Part shown: positions 1 through 5,374 of the stretch, one piece after another | How the letters are laid out: each line of letters opens with the position of its first letter | Numbering within the stretch: position 1 is the first letter of the stretch | From: Chloroflexota bacterium | GTDB taxonomy: Bacteria; Chloroflexota; Limnocylindria; QHBO01 | DNA length: 5,424 nt | NCBI GenBank assembly: GCA_019348395.1 | Contig: JAHWJN010000095.1 | Coordinates: forward strand, 1 to 5,424 | Reading direction: 5' to 3' | Notes under the pieces: model-generated | The model's database searches: none | Told to the model about the DNA's origin: nothing | Seen by the model: the letters and a program-made list of their open reading frames with translations, nothing else | Position numbers and translations under genes: made by a program

Positions 1-64
1 GGTCCACGCCGCTGATCGCCCAGCGCGCCCCGTAGCCGGCTGTAAGGTCTCGCAAGCGAAGCAT
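1..64 (-). CDS. ABC transporter ATP-binding protein, N-terminal fragment
   Basis: Only the first 21 codons lie in the window; the gene runs off the left edge. Reading leftward from an ATG at 64 gives MLRLRDLTAGYGARWAISGV. This is the standard opening beta-strand of ABC ATPases: a hydrophobic/charged strand, then the A-loop aromatic in the 'xxYG' position, which stacks on the ATP adenine. Walker A would follow about 15 residues further on, outside the window. No strong Shine-Dalgarno precedes the ATG, but a good sigma-70-type promoter (99-127) would place the transcript start about 28 nt upstream, which supports this start. The frame stays open upstream to a TTG near 127 but contains no ATG. 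The gene is divergent from a Zur-like regulator, so the ATPase of a zinc or other metal uptake system (ZnuC-like) is an attractive inference. The fragment alone cannot tell that from other ABC importers. Confidence 0.72.
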   Translation of the reverse strand, partial: MLRLRDLTAGYGARWAISGVD

Positions 65-98
65 CGGCTCGGCGGCGACGGTGGTCCTGATGAGACGC

Positions 99-127
99 AG
101 TATCGGATTACCCGTGCCATCGGTCAA
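99..127 (-). promoter_or_regulatory. Promoter of the ABC transporter gene
   Basis: On the minus strand TTGACC (122-127) and GATACT (99-104) are separated by exactly 17 nt, matching the sigma-70 consensus at 5/6 and 4/6 positions. The predicted start of transcription is near 92, giving a leader of about 28 nt before the ATG at 64. The -35 element lies inside the left arm of the inverted repeat at 117-151, so a protein bound there would block this promoter. Predicted by eye only. Confidence 0.55.
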
Positions 128-151
128 TGCGTGCTAGCCTCTGGCCGATGG
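117..151. repeat. 10-bp inverted repeat over regulator start; candidate operator or mRNA hairpin
   Basis: CCATCGGTCA (117-126) is complementary to TGGCCGATGG (142-151), with nine Watson-Crick pairs and one G.T pair, around a 15-nt loop. It covers the -35 box of the leftward ABC promoter and the ATG (148) of the rightward Fur-family gene. It could be an operator for autoregulation, or a hairpin hiding the start codon in a transcript that begins further left. The half-site spacing is wider than a classical Fur box, and the AT-rich Fur/Zur consensus is not seen. Confidence 0.35.
135..140 (+). promoter_or_regulatory. Possible -10 element for leaderless regulator mRNA
   Basis: TAGCCT fits the TANNNT pattern of -10 boxes and ends exactly 7 nt before the ATG at 148, so transcription could begin at or next to the start codon. 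Neither candidate ATG (127 or 148) has a Shine-Dalgarno sequence, which fits a leaderless mRNA. No convincing -35 is seen. Confidence 0.28.
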
Positions 152-603
152 GGACCCCGACGCTCGATGCCACCTCCACTGCCGACCGGCTGACCGCCGC
201 CGGCGAGCGCGTGACCCGCCAGCGGCTGCTCGTCGCCGACGCGCTCGCCAGCCACGGGCGCCGGATCACCGCCCAGGAGCTGTACGACCGGCTGCGGCGG
301 ATCGACCCGCGCATCGGCCGCGCGACGGTGTTCCGTACGCTCGAGGCGCTGGTCGGCGCGGGCGTCGCGCGCCGGCTCGAGCAGGACGGACACGTCTACG
401 GCTACGTCGCCTGTCGGCCCGGGCACCACCACCACCTCGCCTGCGACCGATGCGGCCGCGTCGAGGAGATCGGCGAGGGTTACATCACCCCGGTCGCCGA
501 CCGGGTCGCGGCGGACCTGGGATTCGAGATTGACGACGCGCGGCTCGACTTCTACGGGCTATGCGCCCAGTGCCGAGCGGCAGAGGAGCGCGCCCGGCGC
601 TAG
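148..603 (+). CDS. Fur-superfamily metal-responsive repressor, Zur-like
   Basis: A 151-residue protein of normal Fur-family length. Residues ~10-85 form the winged helix, with recognition helix RIGRATVFRTLEAL (55-68), where the family usually has ATVYRTL. Residues ~86-142 form the dimerisation and metal domain: C89, the H93-H96 run, C99xxC102 and C139xxC142. The two CxxC pairs are the structural zinc site. The spacing C-x4-HHHH-x2-C-x2-C matches Mycobacterium Zur (FurB), so zinc sensing is the best inference. However, the His usually found before 'RLEFYG' is Ala here (A131), so one regulatory site may be altered. Such proteins bind operators when metal-loaded and repress uptake genes; the divergent ABC gene is the obvious target. 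Start at 148 is chosen because a -10-like element lies 7 nt before it. ATG 127 is in frame and would add 7 residues. The stop TAG interlocks with the galE stop. Confidence 0.9.
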   Translation: MGTPTLDATSTADRLTAAGERVTRQRLLVADALASHGRRITAQELYDRLRRIDPRIGRATVFRTLEALVGAGVARRLEQDGHVYGYVACRPGHHHHLACDRCGRVEEIGEGYITPVADRVAADLGFEIDDARLDFYGLCAQCRAAEERARR

Positions 604-1640
604 CCCGCCGAGGCGGCCGCCCGCTCCGGCTGGACCGACTCGGCGCCGTCGCCGCGGGACGACGCATAGCCGTGGGGGTGCGCCTCGCGCCACGCCCACG
701 CATCGGCCAGCATCCGCTCCAGGGTGGAGTGCGCCGGCTGCCAGCCCAGCTCGCGGCGCGCCCGCCGCGACGAGGCGACGAGCACCGGTGGATCGCCCAG
801 GCGGCGCTTGATCGCCCGGGCGGGAACCGCGCGACCGGTCACGCGCCGGGCGGCCTCCACCACTTCGCGGACGCTGAAGCCCGCCGCCGATCCGAGGTTG
901 TAGACCTCGAGCGACGGATCGCCCTCGCCGGTTGCCTCGAGCGCCAGCAGATGGCCCTCGGCAAGATCGCGGACGTGGATGAAGTCGCGGATGCAGGTGC
1001 CGTCGGGGGTCGAGTAGTCCTGCCCGAAGATCTGGACGTGCGTGTGCTCGCCGGCGGCAACGCGAAGGACGGTCGGCATCAAATGAGTCTCGGGATCGTG
1101 GTCCTCGCCGTTGCGCTCCGTGGCGCCGGCGACGTTGAAGTAGCGCAGGCTGATGGCGCGGAAGTCGTGCGCGGCGGCGAACCAGCGCATGGCGCCCTCG
1201 AAGGCGAGCTTGGTCGCGCCATAGGGGTTGATCGGCTCGGTGCGATCCGCCTCGGCGATCGGGACGCGCCGGGGCTCGCCGTAGACCGCCGCGGACGAGG
1301 AGTAGACGAGACGGTTCACGCCGGTCGACCGCATCGCCTCGAGGAGGGTCACGCCGCCCGCGACGTTGACCCGGTAGTAGAGGCCCGGATCGGCCATCGA
1401 CTCGCCGACGAGAGAGCGAGCGGCGCAGTGGAGGACGGCGTCCACGCCATCGGAGAGCAGCTCGGTCAGTCGCGCGCCGTCCTCGACATCACCGATCTCG
1501 AGGCGGGCGCCCTCGACCACCGACTCGCGATGGCCGCTGGTCAGGTTGTCGTAGACGACGACCTCGTGACCCGCCTCGACGAGGCCCTCCACGCTGGTGG
1601 AGCCCACGTACCCGGCTCCGCCGACGACCAGCAGCTTCAA
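600..1640 (-). CDS. galE: UDP-glucose 4-epimerase (extended SDR family)
   Basis: The 346-residue product would interconvert UDP-glucose and UDP-galactose in the cytosol using tightly bound NAD (Leloir pathway and supply of sugars for envelope glycans). The Rossmann motif GGAGYVG is at 7-13 and D31 is placed to hold the NAD ribose. The catalytic triad is S116 (SSSAAVYG), Y140 and K144 (YGATK). Further family motifs are ISLRYFNVAGA, GTCIRDFIHVRDLAEGH, EVYNLGS and a final RELGWQP...AWREAHPHGY. About 20 low-complexity residues extend past the usual HPxGY end. The start is a TTG at 1640, preceded by a strong Shine-Dalgarno AAGGGAG (1647-1653) 6 nt upstream; no in-frame ATG exists nearby. It lies 27 nt downstream of the deoC-like gene and is probably co-transcribed with it. 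Closely related NAD-sugar epimerases of other specificity cannot be fully excluded. Confidence 0.93.
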   Translation of the reverse strand: MKLLVVGGAGYVGSTSVEGLVEAGHEVVVYDNLTSGHRESVVEGARLEIGDVEDGARLTELLSDGVDAVLHCAARSLVGESMADPGLYYRVNVAGGVTLLEAMRSTGVNRLVYSSSAAVYGEPRRVPIAEADRTEPINPYGATKLAFEGAMRWFAAAHDFRAISLRYFNVAGATERNGEDHDPETHLMPTVLRVAAGEHTHVQIFGQDYSTPDGTCIRDFIHVRDLAEGHLLALEATGEGDPSLEVYNLGSAAGFSVREVVEAARRVTGRAVPARAIKRRLGDPPVLVASSRRARRELGWQPAHSTLERMLADAWAWREAHPHGYASSRGDGAESVQPERAAASAG

Positions 1641-1646
1641 TCGGTG

Positions 1647-1653
1647 CTCCCTT
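1647..1653 (-). promoter_or_regulatory. Ribosome binding site of galE, fixing the TTG start
   Basis: Minus-strand AAGGGAG lies 6 nt before the TTG at 1640. An ATG at 1660 is out of frame and opens only a seven-codon ORF that ends in the TGA overlapping this TTG, so the TTG with its own Shine-Dalgarno is the best start. Confidence 0.65.
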
Positions 1654-1667
1654 CGCTCATCGGACGC

Positions 1668-2366
1668 TCATCCCGCGGCCGCGCCGGACAGCTCCGCGCT
1701 CGACGTCGCGCGCCGCGCCAGGGCCGGCGTGAGCTCCGCGGCGACCCGGCTCGCGCCTGCCTCCGCGGCATCGGCTACCTGCTCCGCGTTCCGGAACCGG
1801 CCGGACGCCTTGACTCCGATGCGCGGCCCGACACTGTCGCGCAGGATGCGGGTCCGGGCCAGCGTGGAGCGGACCGTCGCGGACCCGGCGCTGGTCACGA
1901 CCTGATCGGCGCCCGCCCGCTCGGCAAGGCGGCACGCGCGGCGGACGAGCTCCTCGCTCATCGGCTCCGACTCGACGATCACGCCGGCCGCCGCGAGCGC
2001 TGAATGGGCCATGTCGATCACCGCCAGCATGTCGTTGAAGACGATCTCCTCGTCCCCGGACGCCAGCGCCCCCCCGTTCACGACGAAGTCGATCTGGGTG
2101 GCGCCCTGTTCCAGGGCCTTTGAGGCCTCGAACGCCTTCACGCTGAGCAGCTGGGTCCCGGCCGGGTGCCCGACCACGGTGCCGAGGGTCACCCGTGCTC
2201 GGCCGAGCAGCCGCTTCGCGGCCTTCACCATCCACGGGTTGACGGTCAGGGCGGCGACCTCGTGCTCGGTGGCGATGGCCACCGCGGTCTCGAGGTCGGC
2301 GAGCGAGGCGTTCGGCTGGGTGAGCCGGTGCTCGAGCCGAACGGCCCGACGCACGCTGGCGGTCAT
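1668..2366 (-). CDS. DeoC/aldolase-family protein lacking the Schiff-base lysine
   Basis: A 232-residue TIM-barrel protein alignable over its length with deoxyribose-phosphate aldolase, which cleaves 2-deoxyribose-5-phosphate to glyceraldehyde-3-phosphate and acetaldehyde. Family landmarks: LEHRLTQPNAS (11-21, usually LDHTLLKPDAT), VNP (42-44), VGHPAGTQ (65-72), KAFEASKALEQGATQIDFVVNGGAL (77-101, with catalytic D93), GVKASG (184-189, with K186). The Schiff-base lysine segment, usually FVKTSTG, reads QVVTSAG (155-161): V157 replaces Lys, and the codon is clearly GTG. The lysine normally found in KVIxE is G128, and the C-terminal phosphate-binding GTSSG is replaced by AAELT. Aldolase chemistry is therefore unlikely and a different or non-catalytic role is inferred. 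The start at 2366 follows GGAGGGA (2377-2383) by 10 nt; the frame is open to 2456, but that extension would contain the promoter. First gene of the deoC-galE unit. Confidence 0.82.
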   Translation of the reverse strand: MTASVRRAVRLEHRLTQPNASLADLETAVAIATEHEVAALTVNPWMVKAAKRLLGRARVTLGTVVGHPAGTQLLSVKAFEASKALEQGATQIDFVVNGGALASGDEEIVFNDMLAVIDMAHSALAAAGVIVESEPMSEELVRRACRLAERAGADQVVTSAGSATVRSTLARTRILRDSVGPRIGVKASGRFRNAEQVADAAEAGASRVAAELTPALARRATSSAELSGAAAG

Positions 2367-2376
2367 CGGAGCGCGG

Positions 2377-2383
2377 TCCCTCC
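2377..2383 (-). promoter_or_regulatory. Ribosome binding site of the deoC-like gene
   Basis: Minus-strand GGAGGGA lies 10 nt before ATG 2366. It decides between this start and an upstream in-frame ATG at 2456, which falls inside the promoter and has no Shine-Dalgarno. Confidence 0.6.
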
Positions 2384-2410
2384 GCCCGGTATGGGCAACT
2401 GATGAGTGCG

Positions 2411-2430
2411 GTCCGGACATGGGCCCGGAC
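2411..2430. repeat. Inverted repeat GTCCGG-N8-CCGGAC at the deoC transcript start
   Basis: A perfect 6-bp stem (2411-2416 with 2425-2430) and an 8-nt spacer. Given the promoter at 2436-2463, it spans roughly +1 to +20 of the leftward transcript. It could be a repressor operator placed just downstream of the promoter, or a 5'-end stem-loop protecting the mRNA. The binding protein is unknown. Confidence 0.4.
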
Positions 2431-2435
2431 GGCCG

Positions 2436-2463
2436 ATTGTAGCAGCGTGCCCCCACCTGTCAG
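2436..2463 (-). promoter_or_regulatory. Sigma-70-type promoter of the deoC-galE unit
   Basis: Minus-strand CTGACA (2458-2463) and TACAAT (2436-2441) with a 16-nt spacer match the consensus at 5/6 in each box. It is the best promoter in the window. Predicted transcription starts near 2429, leaving a leader of about 63 nt before ATG 2366. It lies between the cca stop (2503) and the deoC-like gene, so this unit can be expressed independently of HNH-cca. Confidence 0.68.
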
Positions 2464-2502
2464 CCGTCGGGGCCGGTCACGCCGAAGCGGCGGTGCGCCC
2501 CG

Positions 2503-3909
2503 TCACCGTTCGTCGAGCAGCGACCGGGCCAGGGCCAGCAGCGCCCCCCGCTCATTCACCGCCGGGTCCTCGACGACGGCCTCCAGCAGCCGGTCCAACA
2601 GGTCGCCGATGACGGGGCCGGGTGCCAGGCCCAGCTCGGCCTGCAGATCGTGGCCAGTGATCGCCAGCTGGCGTGACACCATCGGCGCCGATTCCTGCTG
2701 CGCGATCCGAGCGCGAAGGTCCCCCATCCCACCGTCGGCCGGCTCGATCACGCCGGAGGCCGCATTGTCGGCCTCGCGCAGCCTGAACAGGTCGCCGAGC
2801 GCCGGCTCCCCGACGCGGCGGATGAAGCGGCGCACGGCCGCATCGGTCCAGCTCGCGTCGTAGGCGAACATGTGGTGCCGCACCAGGTGCCGGACGCGGG
2901 CCACGTCGCGCCGCCCCAGGCGGAGCCGCCGCAGGGCGGTTGCGGCCTGGTCGGCGCCGACCACCTCGTGGCCGATGAAGTGACCGTTGGACGCGGTGTC
3001 GGCCTTGCCGATGTCGTGGAGCAGGCCGGCGAGGCGCAGCACCGGGTCGTCGGGCGGCAGGGCGTCCACGGTCCAGAGGGAGTGGTCGAGCGCATCTCCG
3101 CCACGCGGCTTGTCCTGGACGACGCCACGCAGGCGGCCAACCTCGGGCAGGATGATCGCCAGCAGCCCGATCTGCTCCCAGCGACCGAGCGCCACGGACG
3201 GCACGATTCGCCCATCGGCGAGGAGCCGCAGCAGCTCGTCGCGGATTCGCTCGGCCGAGAGCCCGGCGGTGGCGGGCACCGCCTCGCGCAGGGCGGTCTC
3301 CGTCTCGGGTTCGGTGCCGAAGCCGAAGCGCAGGCCGAACCGGACCCCGCGCATGACGCGCAGTGCATCCTCGGCGAAGCGCTCGGCCGGCGCGCCCACG
3401 GCCCGCAAACGTCCGGCTCGCAGGTCGTCGAGGCCACCGAACGGGTCGACCAGCCGGCCGGTGTCGGCGCCCGGGGCGTCCGGCAGCCAGGCGATGGCGT
3501 TGATGGTGAAGTCGCGGCGCGCCAAGTCGGCGGATAGCGACCCGTGAAACGTGACCTCGTCGGGGCGGCGCCGGTCGGAGTAGCCCGACTCGCTCCGGTA
3601 GGTCGTGATCTCGACCGGGTCCGGACCCGGGACGAGCACCGTGCCGAACCGGTTCTCCCAGACCGAACCGGGGAAGCGGGCCGCGACCACCTCGGGAGGC
3701 GCGCTCGTCGCGACGTCCCAGTCACCGGGCCGGTCGCCGAGGAGGAGGTCACGCAGGCAGCCGCCCACGAGCACGGCCTCGTGGCCGTCGTCGGCCAGCA
3801 CGGCGAGGATCCGCCTCGGCGCCGTCGGCAGCGCGCCGATGGCGTAGGGCGTGCCGTCGCTCAGACCGACGCCGGGGCCGGGTCGCCCAGGAACAGGTAG
3901 CTGCGCCAC
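2503..3909 (-). CDS. cca: CCA-adding tRNA nucleotidyltransferase with HD domain
   Basis: About 468 residues from the chosen start. The protein adds or repairs the 3'-terminal CCA of tRNAs from CTP and ATP (class II, poly(A)-polymerase-like). The nucleotidyltransferase head carries VGGCLRDLLLG (48-58) and the metal-binding pair D63/D65 (GDWDVAT), then RRDFTINA (131-138) and LVDPFGGLDDL (153-163). The neck has ERFAEDALRVMRGVRFGLRF (176-195) and ERIRDEL (220-226). A C-terminal HD phosphohydrolase-type domain shows LLHDIGK (296-302, H298-D299) and GHEVVGAD. It could be a full CCA enzyme or a specialised CC- or A-adding one; sequence by eye cannot decide. No ATG lies close to the expected N-terminus. 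GTG 3909, with weak GAGCGG 8 nt upstream, overlaps the HNH gene by 49 nt. A CTG at 3864 overlapping the HNH stop (CTGA) is the alternative. Translation is probably coupled to HNH. Confidence 0.9.
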   Translation of the reverse strand: MAQLPVPGRPGPGVGLSDGTPYAIGALPTAPRRILAVLADDGHEAVLVGGCLRDLLLGDRPGDWDVATSAPPEVVAARFPGSVWENRFGTVLVPGPDPVEITTYRSESGYSDRRRPDEVTFHGSLSADLARRDFTINAIAWLPDAPGADTGRLVDPFGGLDDLRAGRLRAVGAPAERFAEDALRVMRGVRFGLRFGFGTEPETETALREAVPATAGLSAERIRDELLRLLADGRIVPSVALGRWEQIGLLAIILPEVGRLRGVVQDKPRGGDALDHSLWTVDALPPDDPVLRLAGLLHDIGKADTASNGHFIGHEVVGADQAATALRRLRLGRRDVARVRHLVRHHMFAYDASWTDAAVRRFIRRVGEPALGDLFRLREADNAASGVIEPADGGMGDLRARIAQQESAPMVSRQLAITGHDLQAELGLAPGPVIGDLLDRLLEAVVEDPAVNERGALLALARSLLDER

Positions 3910-4394
3910 GCGTCGTTCCGCTCGTCGGCGAGATAGGTCCCGAACAGGTAGCGCAGGTCGGCGCGCGGGGCCCGGGGCTCGCGCAGCAGCTGCATGCGCG
4001 CCTCGACCAGCGTCTTGCCACCCTTGCGGTGGTTGCAGGGCCGGCAGGCGGCGACCAGGTTCTCCCACTCGTGCCGGCCGCCGCGATGCTTCGGCATCAC
4101 GTGGTCGATCGTCAGGTCGCGCGCCACCTTGCCGCAGTACTGGCAGGTGTGGCGGTCACGGCTGAAGACCTCGCGCCGGCTGAGCCGGACCCGTGGCTGC
4201 GGTCGCTTGATGTGGTACTGCAGCCGGATCACGGACGGGGCCGGGATCGTCACGCTGGGGGTGTGGATCAGCTGATGGTTGCGGGCCAGCAGCTCCGCCT
4301 TCTCGGCGCCGAGCAGACGGAACGCGCGCCTGATGTCACAGACGTTGAGCGGCTCGTAGTTCTGGTTCAGGACCAGGACGGGGGCGTTGATCAT
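3861..4394 (-). CDS. HNH endonuclease family protein
   Basis: A 177-residue protein with a single HNH nuclease domain. Residues 1-80 form the conserved N-terminal module of this family ([13 protein letters not shown] at 6-18, then an R-rich strand region). The nuclease follows: zinc-knuckle C84xxC87 and C117xxC120, catalytic D97-H98, H103, N112 and the NHRK end (121-124), forming a beta-beta-alpha-metal fold that cuts DNA at unknown sites. Stand-alone proteins of this type are widespread in GC-rich bacteria; their biological role is not established. No methyltransferase neighbour is present, so a restriction system is unsupported. Start 4394 is chosen because GAGGAA (4404-4409) lies 9 nt upstream and an extended -10 promoter at 4417-4425 would start transcription near 4410. 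ATG 4421 (nine residues more) overlaps that -10 box and would usually be untranscribed. The gene ends inside the start of cca. Confidence 0.85.
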   Translation of the reverse strand: MINAPVLVLNQNYEPLNVCDIRRAFRLLGAEKAELLARNHQLIHTPSVTIPAPSVIRLQYHIKRPQPRVRLSRREVFSRDRHTCQYCGKVARDLTIDHVMPKHRGGRHEWENLVAACRPCNHRKGGKTLVEARMQLLREPRAPRADLRYLFGTYLADERNDAWRSYLFLGDPAPASV

Positions 4395-4403
4395 CGCGCG
4401 CGG

Positions 4404-4409
4404 TTCCTC
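4404..4409 (-). promoter_or_regulatory. Ribosome binding site of the HNH gene
   Basis: Minus-strand GAGGAA lies 9 nt before ATG 4394. With the promoter just upstream it favours 4394 over the in-frame ATG at 4421. Confidence 0.55.
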
Positions 4410-4416
4410 GTGGGCG

Positions 4417-4425
4417 ATCATACCA
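4417..4425 (-). promoter_or_regulatory. Extended -10 promoter of the HNH-cca unit
   Basis: Minus-strand TGGTATGAT carries a TGn extension next to TATGAT (hexamer 4417-4422), which fits a promoter that does not depend on a -35 box; none is visible. Predicted transcription starts near 4410, giving a very short leader holding just the ribosome binding site. Confidence 0.5.
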
Positions 4426-4431
4426 ACGGAC

Positions 4432-4443
4432 GGCACGCGTGCC
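4432..4443. repeat. Perfect 12-bp palindrome GGCACGCGTGCC
   Basis: The palindrome sits about 22-33 bp upstream of the predicted HNH transcript start, over its -35 zone, in the divergent HNH/pdxS intergenic region. It could be an operator for a dimeric regulator; no known regulator motif is recognised, and GC-rich palindromes of this size also occur by chance. Confidence 0.3.
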
Positions 4444-4480
4444 CGTGGAGAGCACCTGGCGGCCGCGGCCCTGCCCGGCA

Positions 4481-4509
4481 TGGGCGCTCGACCGTGTCGC
4501 GAGTAGAAT
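4481..4509 (+). promoter_or_regulatory. Candidate pdxS promoter
   Basis: TAGAAT at 4504-4509 is a good -10 hexamer (5/6). The hexamer 17 nt upstream (TGGGCG, 4481-4486) is a poor -35. Transcription would start near 4516, leaving a leader of about 55 nt. No pyridoxal-responsive MocR-type operator is recognised. Confidence 0.38.
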
Positions 4510-4570
4510 GGGTGGTCGAATCCCGAGCGTGCGGTCCGCAACGCATCGGCGCAGCGAGAGAAGTACCCGA

Positions 4571-5374
4571 ATGACCACCATCGAACGAAGCACCTGGGCC
4601 ACGAAGGTCGGGCTCGCCCGCATGCTCGCGGGCGGCGTGATCATGGACGTCGTGACCGCCGACCAGGCGAAGGTCGCCGAGGAGGCCGGCGCGGTCGCGG
4701 TCATGGCGCTCGAGCGCGTGCCGTCCGACATCCGCAAGTTCGGCGGCGTGGCCCGCATGAGCGACCCGAAGCTGATCGAGGAGATCAAGCGCGCCGTGTC
4801 CATCCCGGTCATGGCCAAGTGCCGGATCGGCCACTTCGCGGAGGCGCAGATCCTCGAGAGCCTCGAGGTCGATTACATCGACGAGTCCGAGGTGCTCACC
4901 CCGGCCGACGAGGAGCACCACATCGACAAGCACGGCTTCAAGGTGCCGTTCGTGTGCGGGTGCCGAGACCTGGGCGAGGCGCTGCGGCGCGTCGGCGAGG
5001 GGGCGGCCATGATCCGGACCAAGGGCGAGGCGGGCACCGGCGACATCGTCGAGGCCGTGCGGCACATGCGCGCGGTGCAGAAGGGCATCCGTCAGCTCGC
5101 CGGCATGCGCGAGGATGAGCTGTTCGCGGCGGCCAAGGAGCTGCGGGCGCCGTACGACGTGGTCAAGGCGACGGCCGAGGCGAACGCGCTGCCGGTGCCG
5201 AACTTCAGCGCCGGCGGCGTCGCCACCCCGGCCGATGCCAGCCTGATGCGCCAGCTCGGTGCCGAGGCGGTCTTCGTCGGCTCGGGCATCTTCAAGAGCG
5301 AGAACCCCGAGCGCTACGCCGCGGCCATCGTCAGGGCGGCGACGCACTACGACAACCCGGAGATCCTGGCCTAG
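4571..5374 (+). CDS. pdxS: Pyridoxal 5'-phosphate synthase lyase subunit PdxS, with early amber stop
   Basis: PdxS condenses ribose-5-phosphate, glyceraldehyde-3-phosphate and ammonia (delivered by the glutaminase PdxT) into PLP in a cytosolic dodecamer. The sequence is clearly PdxS: GGVIMDV with D26, [10 protein letters not shown] (46-55), [10 protein letters not shown] with first catalytic K83, [17 protein letters not shown] (101-117), [22 protein letters not shown] with second catalytic K151, and the phosphate-binding [10 protein letters not shown] and FVGSGIFKS. All are where Bacillus PdxS has them (offset +2). Start ATG 4571 has GAGAAG 7 nt upstream; the open frame back to 4439 has no family similarity. 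The product is 267 residues, against about 290-300 in the family: a TAG at 5372-5374 ends it where the family continues with an (A)xVSxGLGExM tail. The same frame after the TAG encodes that tail, so the gene is either nonsense-mutated, subject to readthrough, or carries a sequence error. pdxT is not in the window. Confidence 0.93.
   Translation: MTTIERSTWATKVGLARMLAGGVIMDVVTADQAKVAEEAGAVAVMALERVPSDIRKFGGVARMSDPKLIEEIKRAVSIPVMAKCRIGHFAEAQILESLEVDYIDESEVLTPADEEHHIDKHGFKVPFVCGCRDLGEALRRVGEGAAMIRTKGEAGTGDIVEAVRHMRAVQKGIRQLAGMREDELFAAAKELRAPYDVVKATAEANALPVPNFSAGGVATPADASLMRQLGAEAVFVGSGIFKSENPERYAAAIVRAATHYDNPEILA

Noticed and set aside
65..127. In-frame upstream extension of the ABC gene to a TTG near 127
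   Set aside because: It would contain the predicted promoter and adds residues not typical of ABC ATPase N-termini; ATG 64 gives the normal start.
612..619. GCGGCCGC palindromes (also near 1676-1683)
   Set aside because: Expected by chance in very GC-rich coding sequence; both lie inside coding regions without further structure.
561..2003. Plus-strand open frame of 480 codons across galE and the deoC-like gene
   Set aside because: It is antisense to two genes with clear catalytic motifs, spans their junction, and its translation is Arg/Ala/Gly-rich with no family resemblance; a GC-rich shadow frame.
2480..2492. Hairpin CGCCG-AAG-CGGCG after the cca stop as a terminator
   Set aside because: The stem is only 5 bp and no T-run follows on the minus strand; it does not qualify as an intrinsic terminator.
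4509..4531. tRNA T-arm-like GGTCGAATCCC
   Set aside because: Stem and loop spacing are wrong, and no acceptor, D or anticodon arms can be assembled around it.
4439..4570. N-terminal extension of pdxS from an ATG at 4439
   Set aside because: The 44 extra residues have no PdxS similarity, they cover the likely pdxS promoter, and ATG 4571 has the ribosome binding site and the family-typical N-terminus.
4418..5347. Minus-strand open frame of 309 codons opposite pdxS
   Set aside because: pdxS on the other strand is certain; this translation is compositional shadow without recognisable domains or a ribosome binding site.
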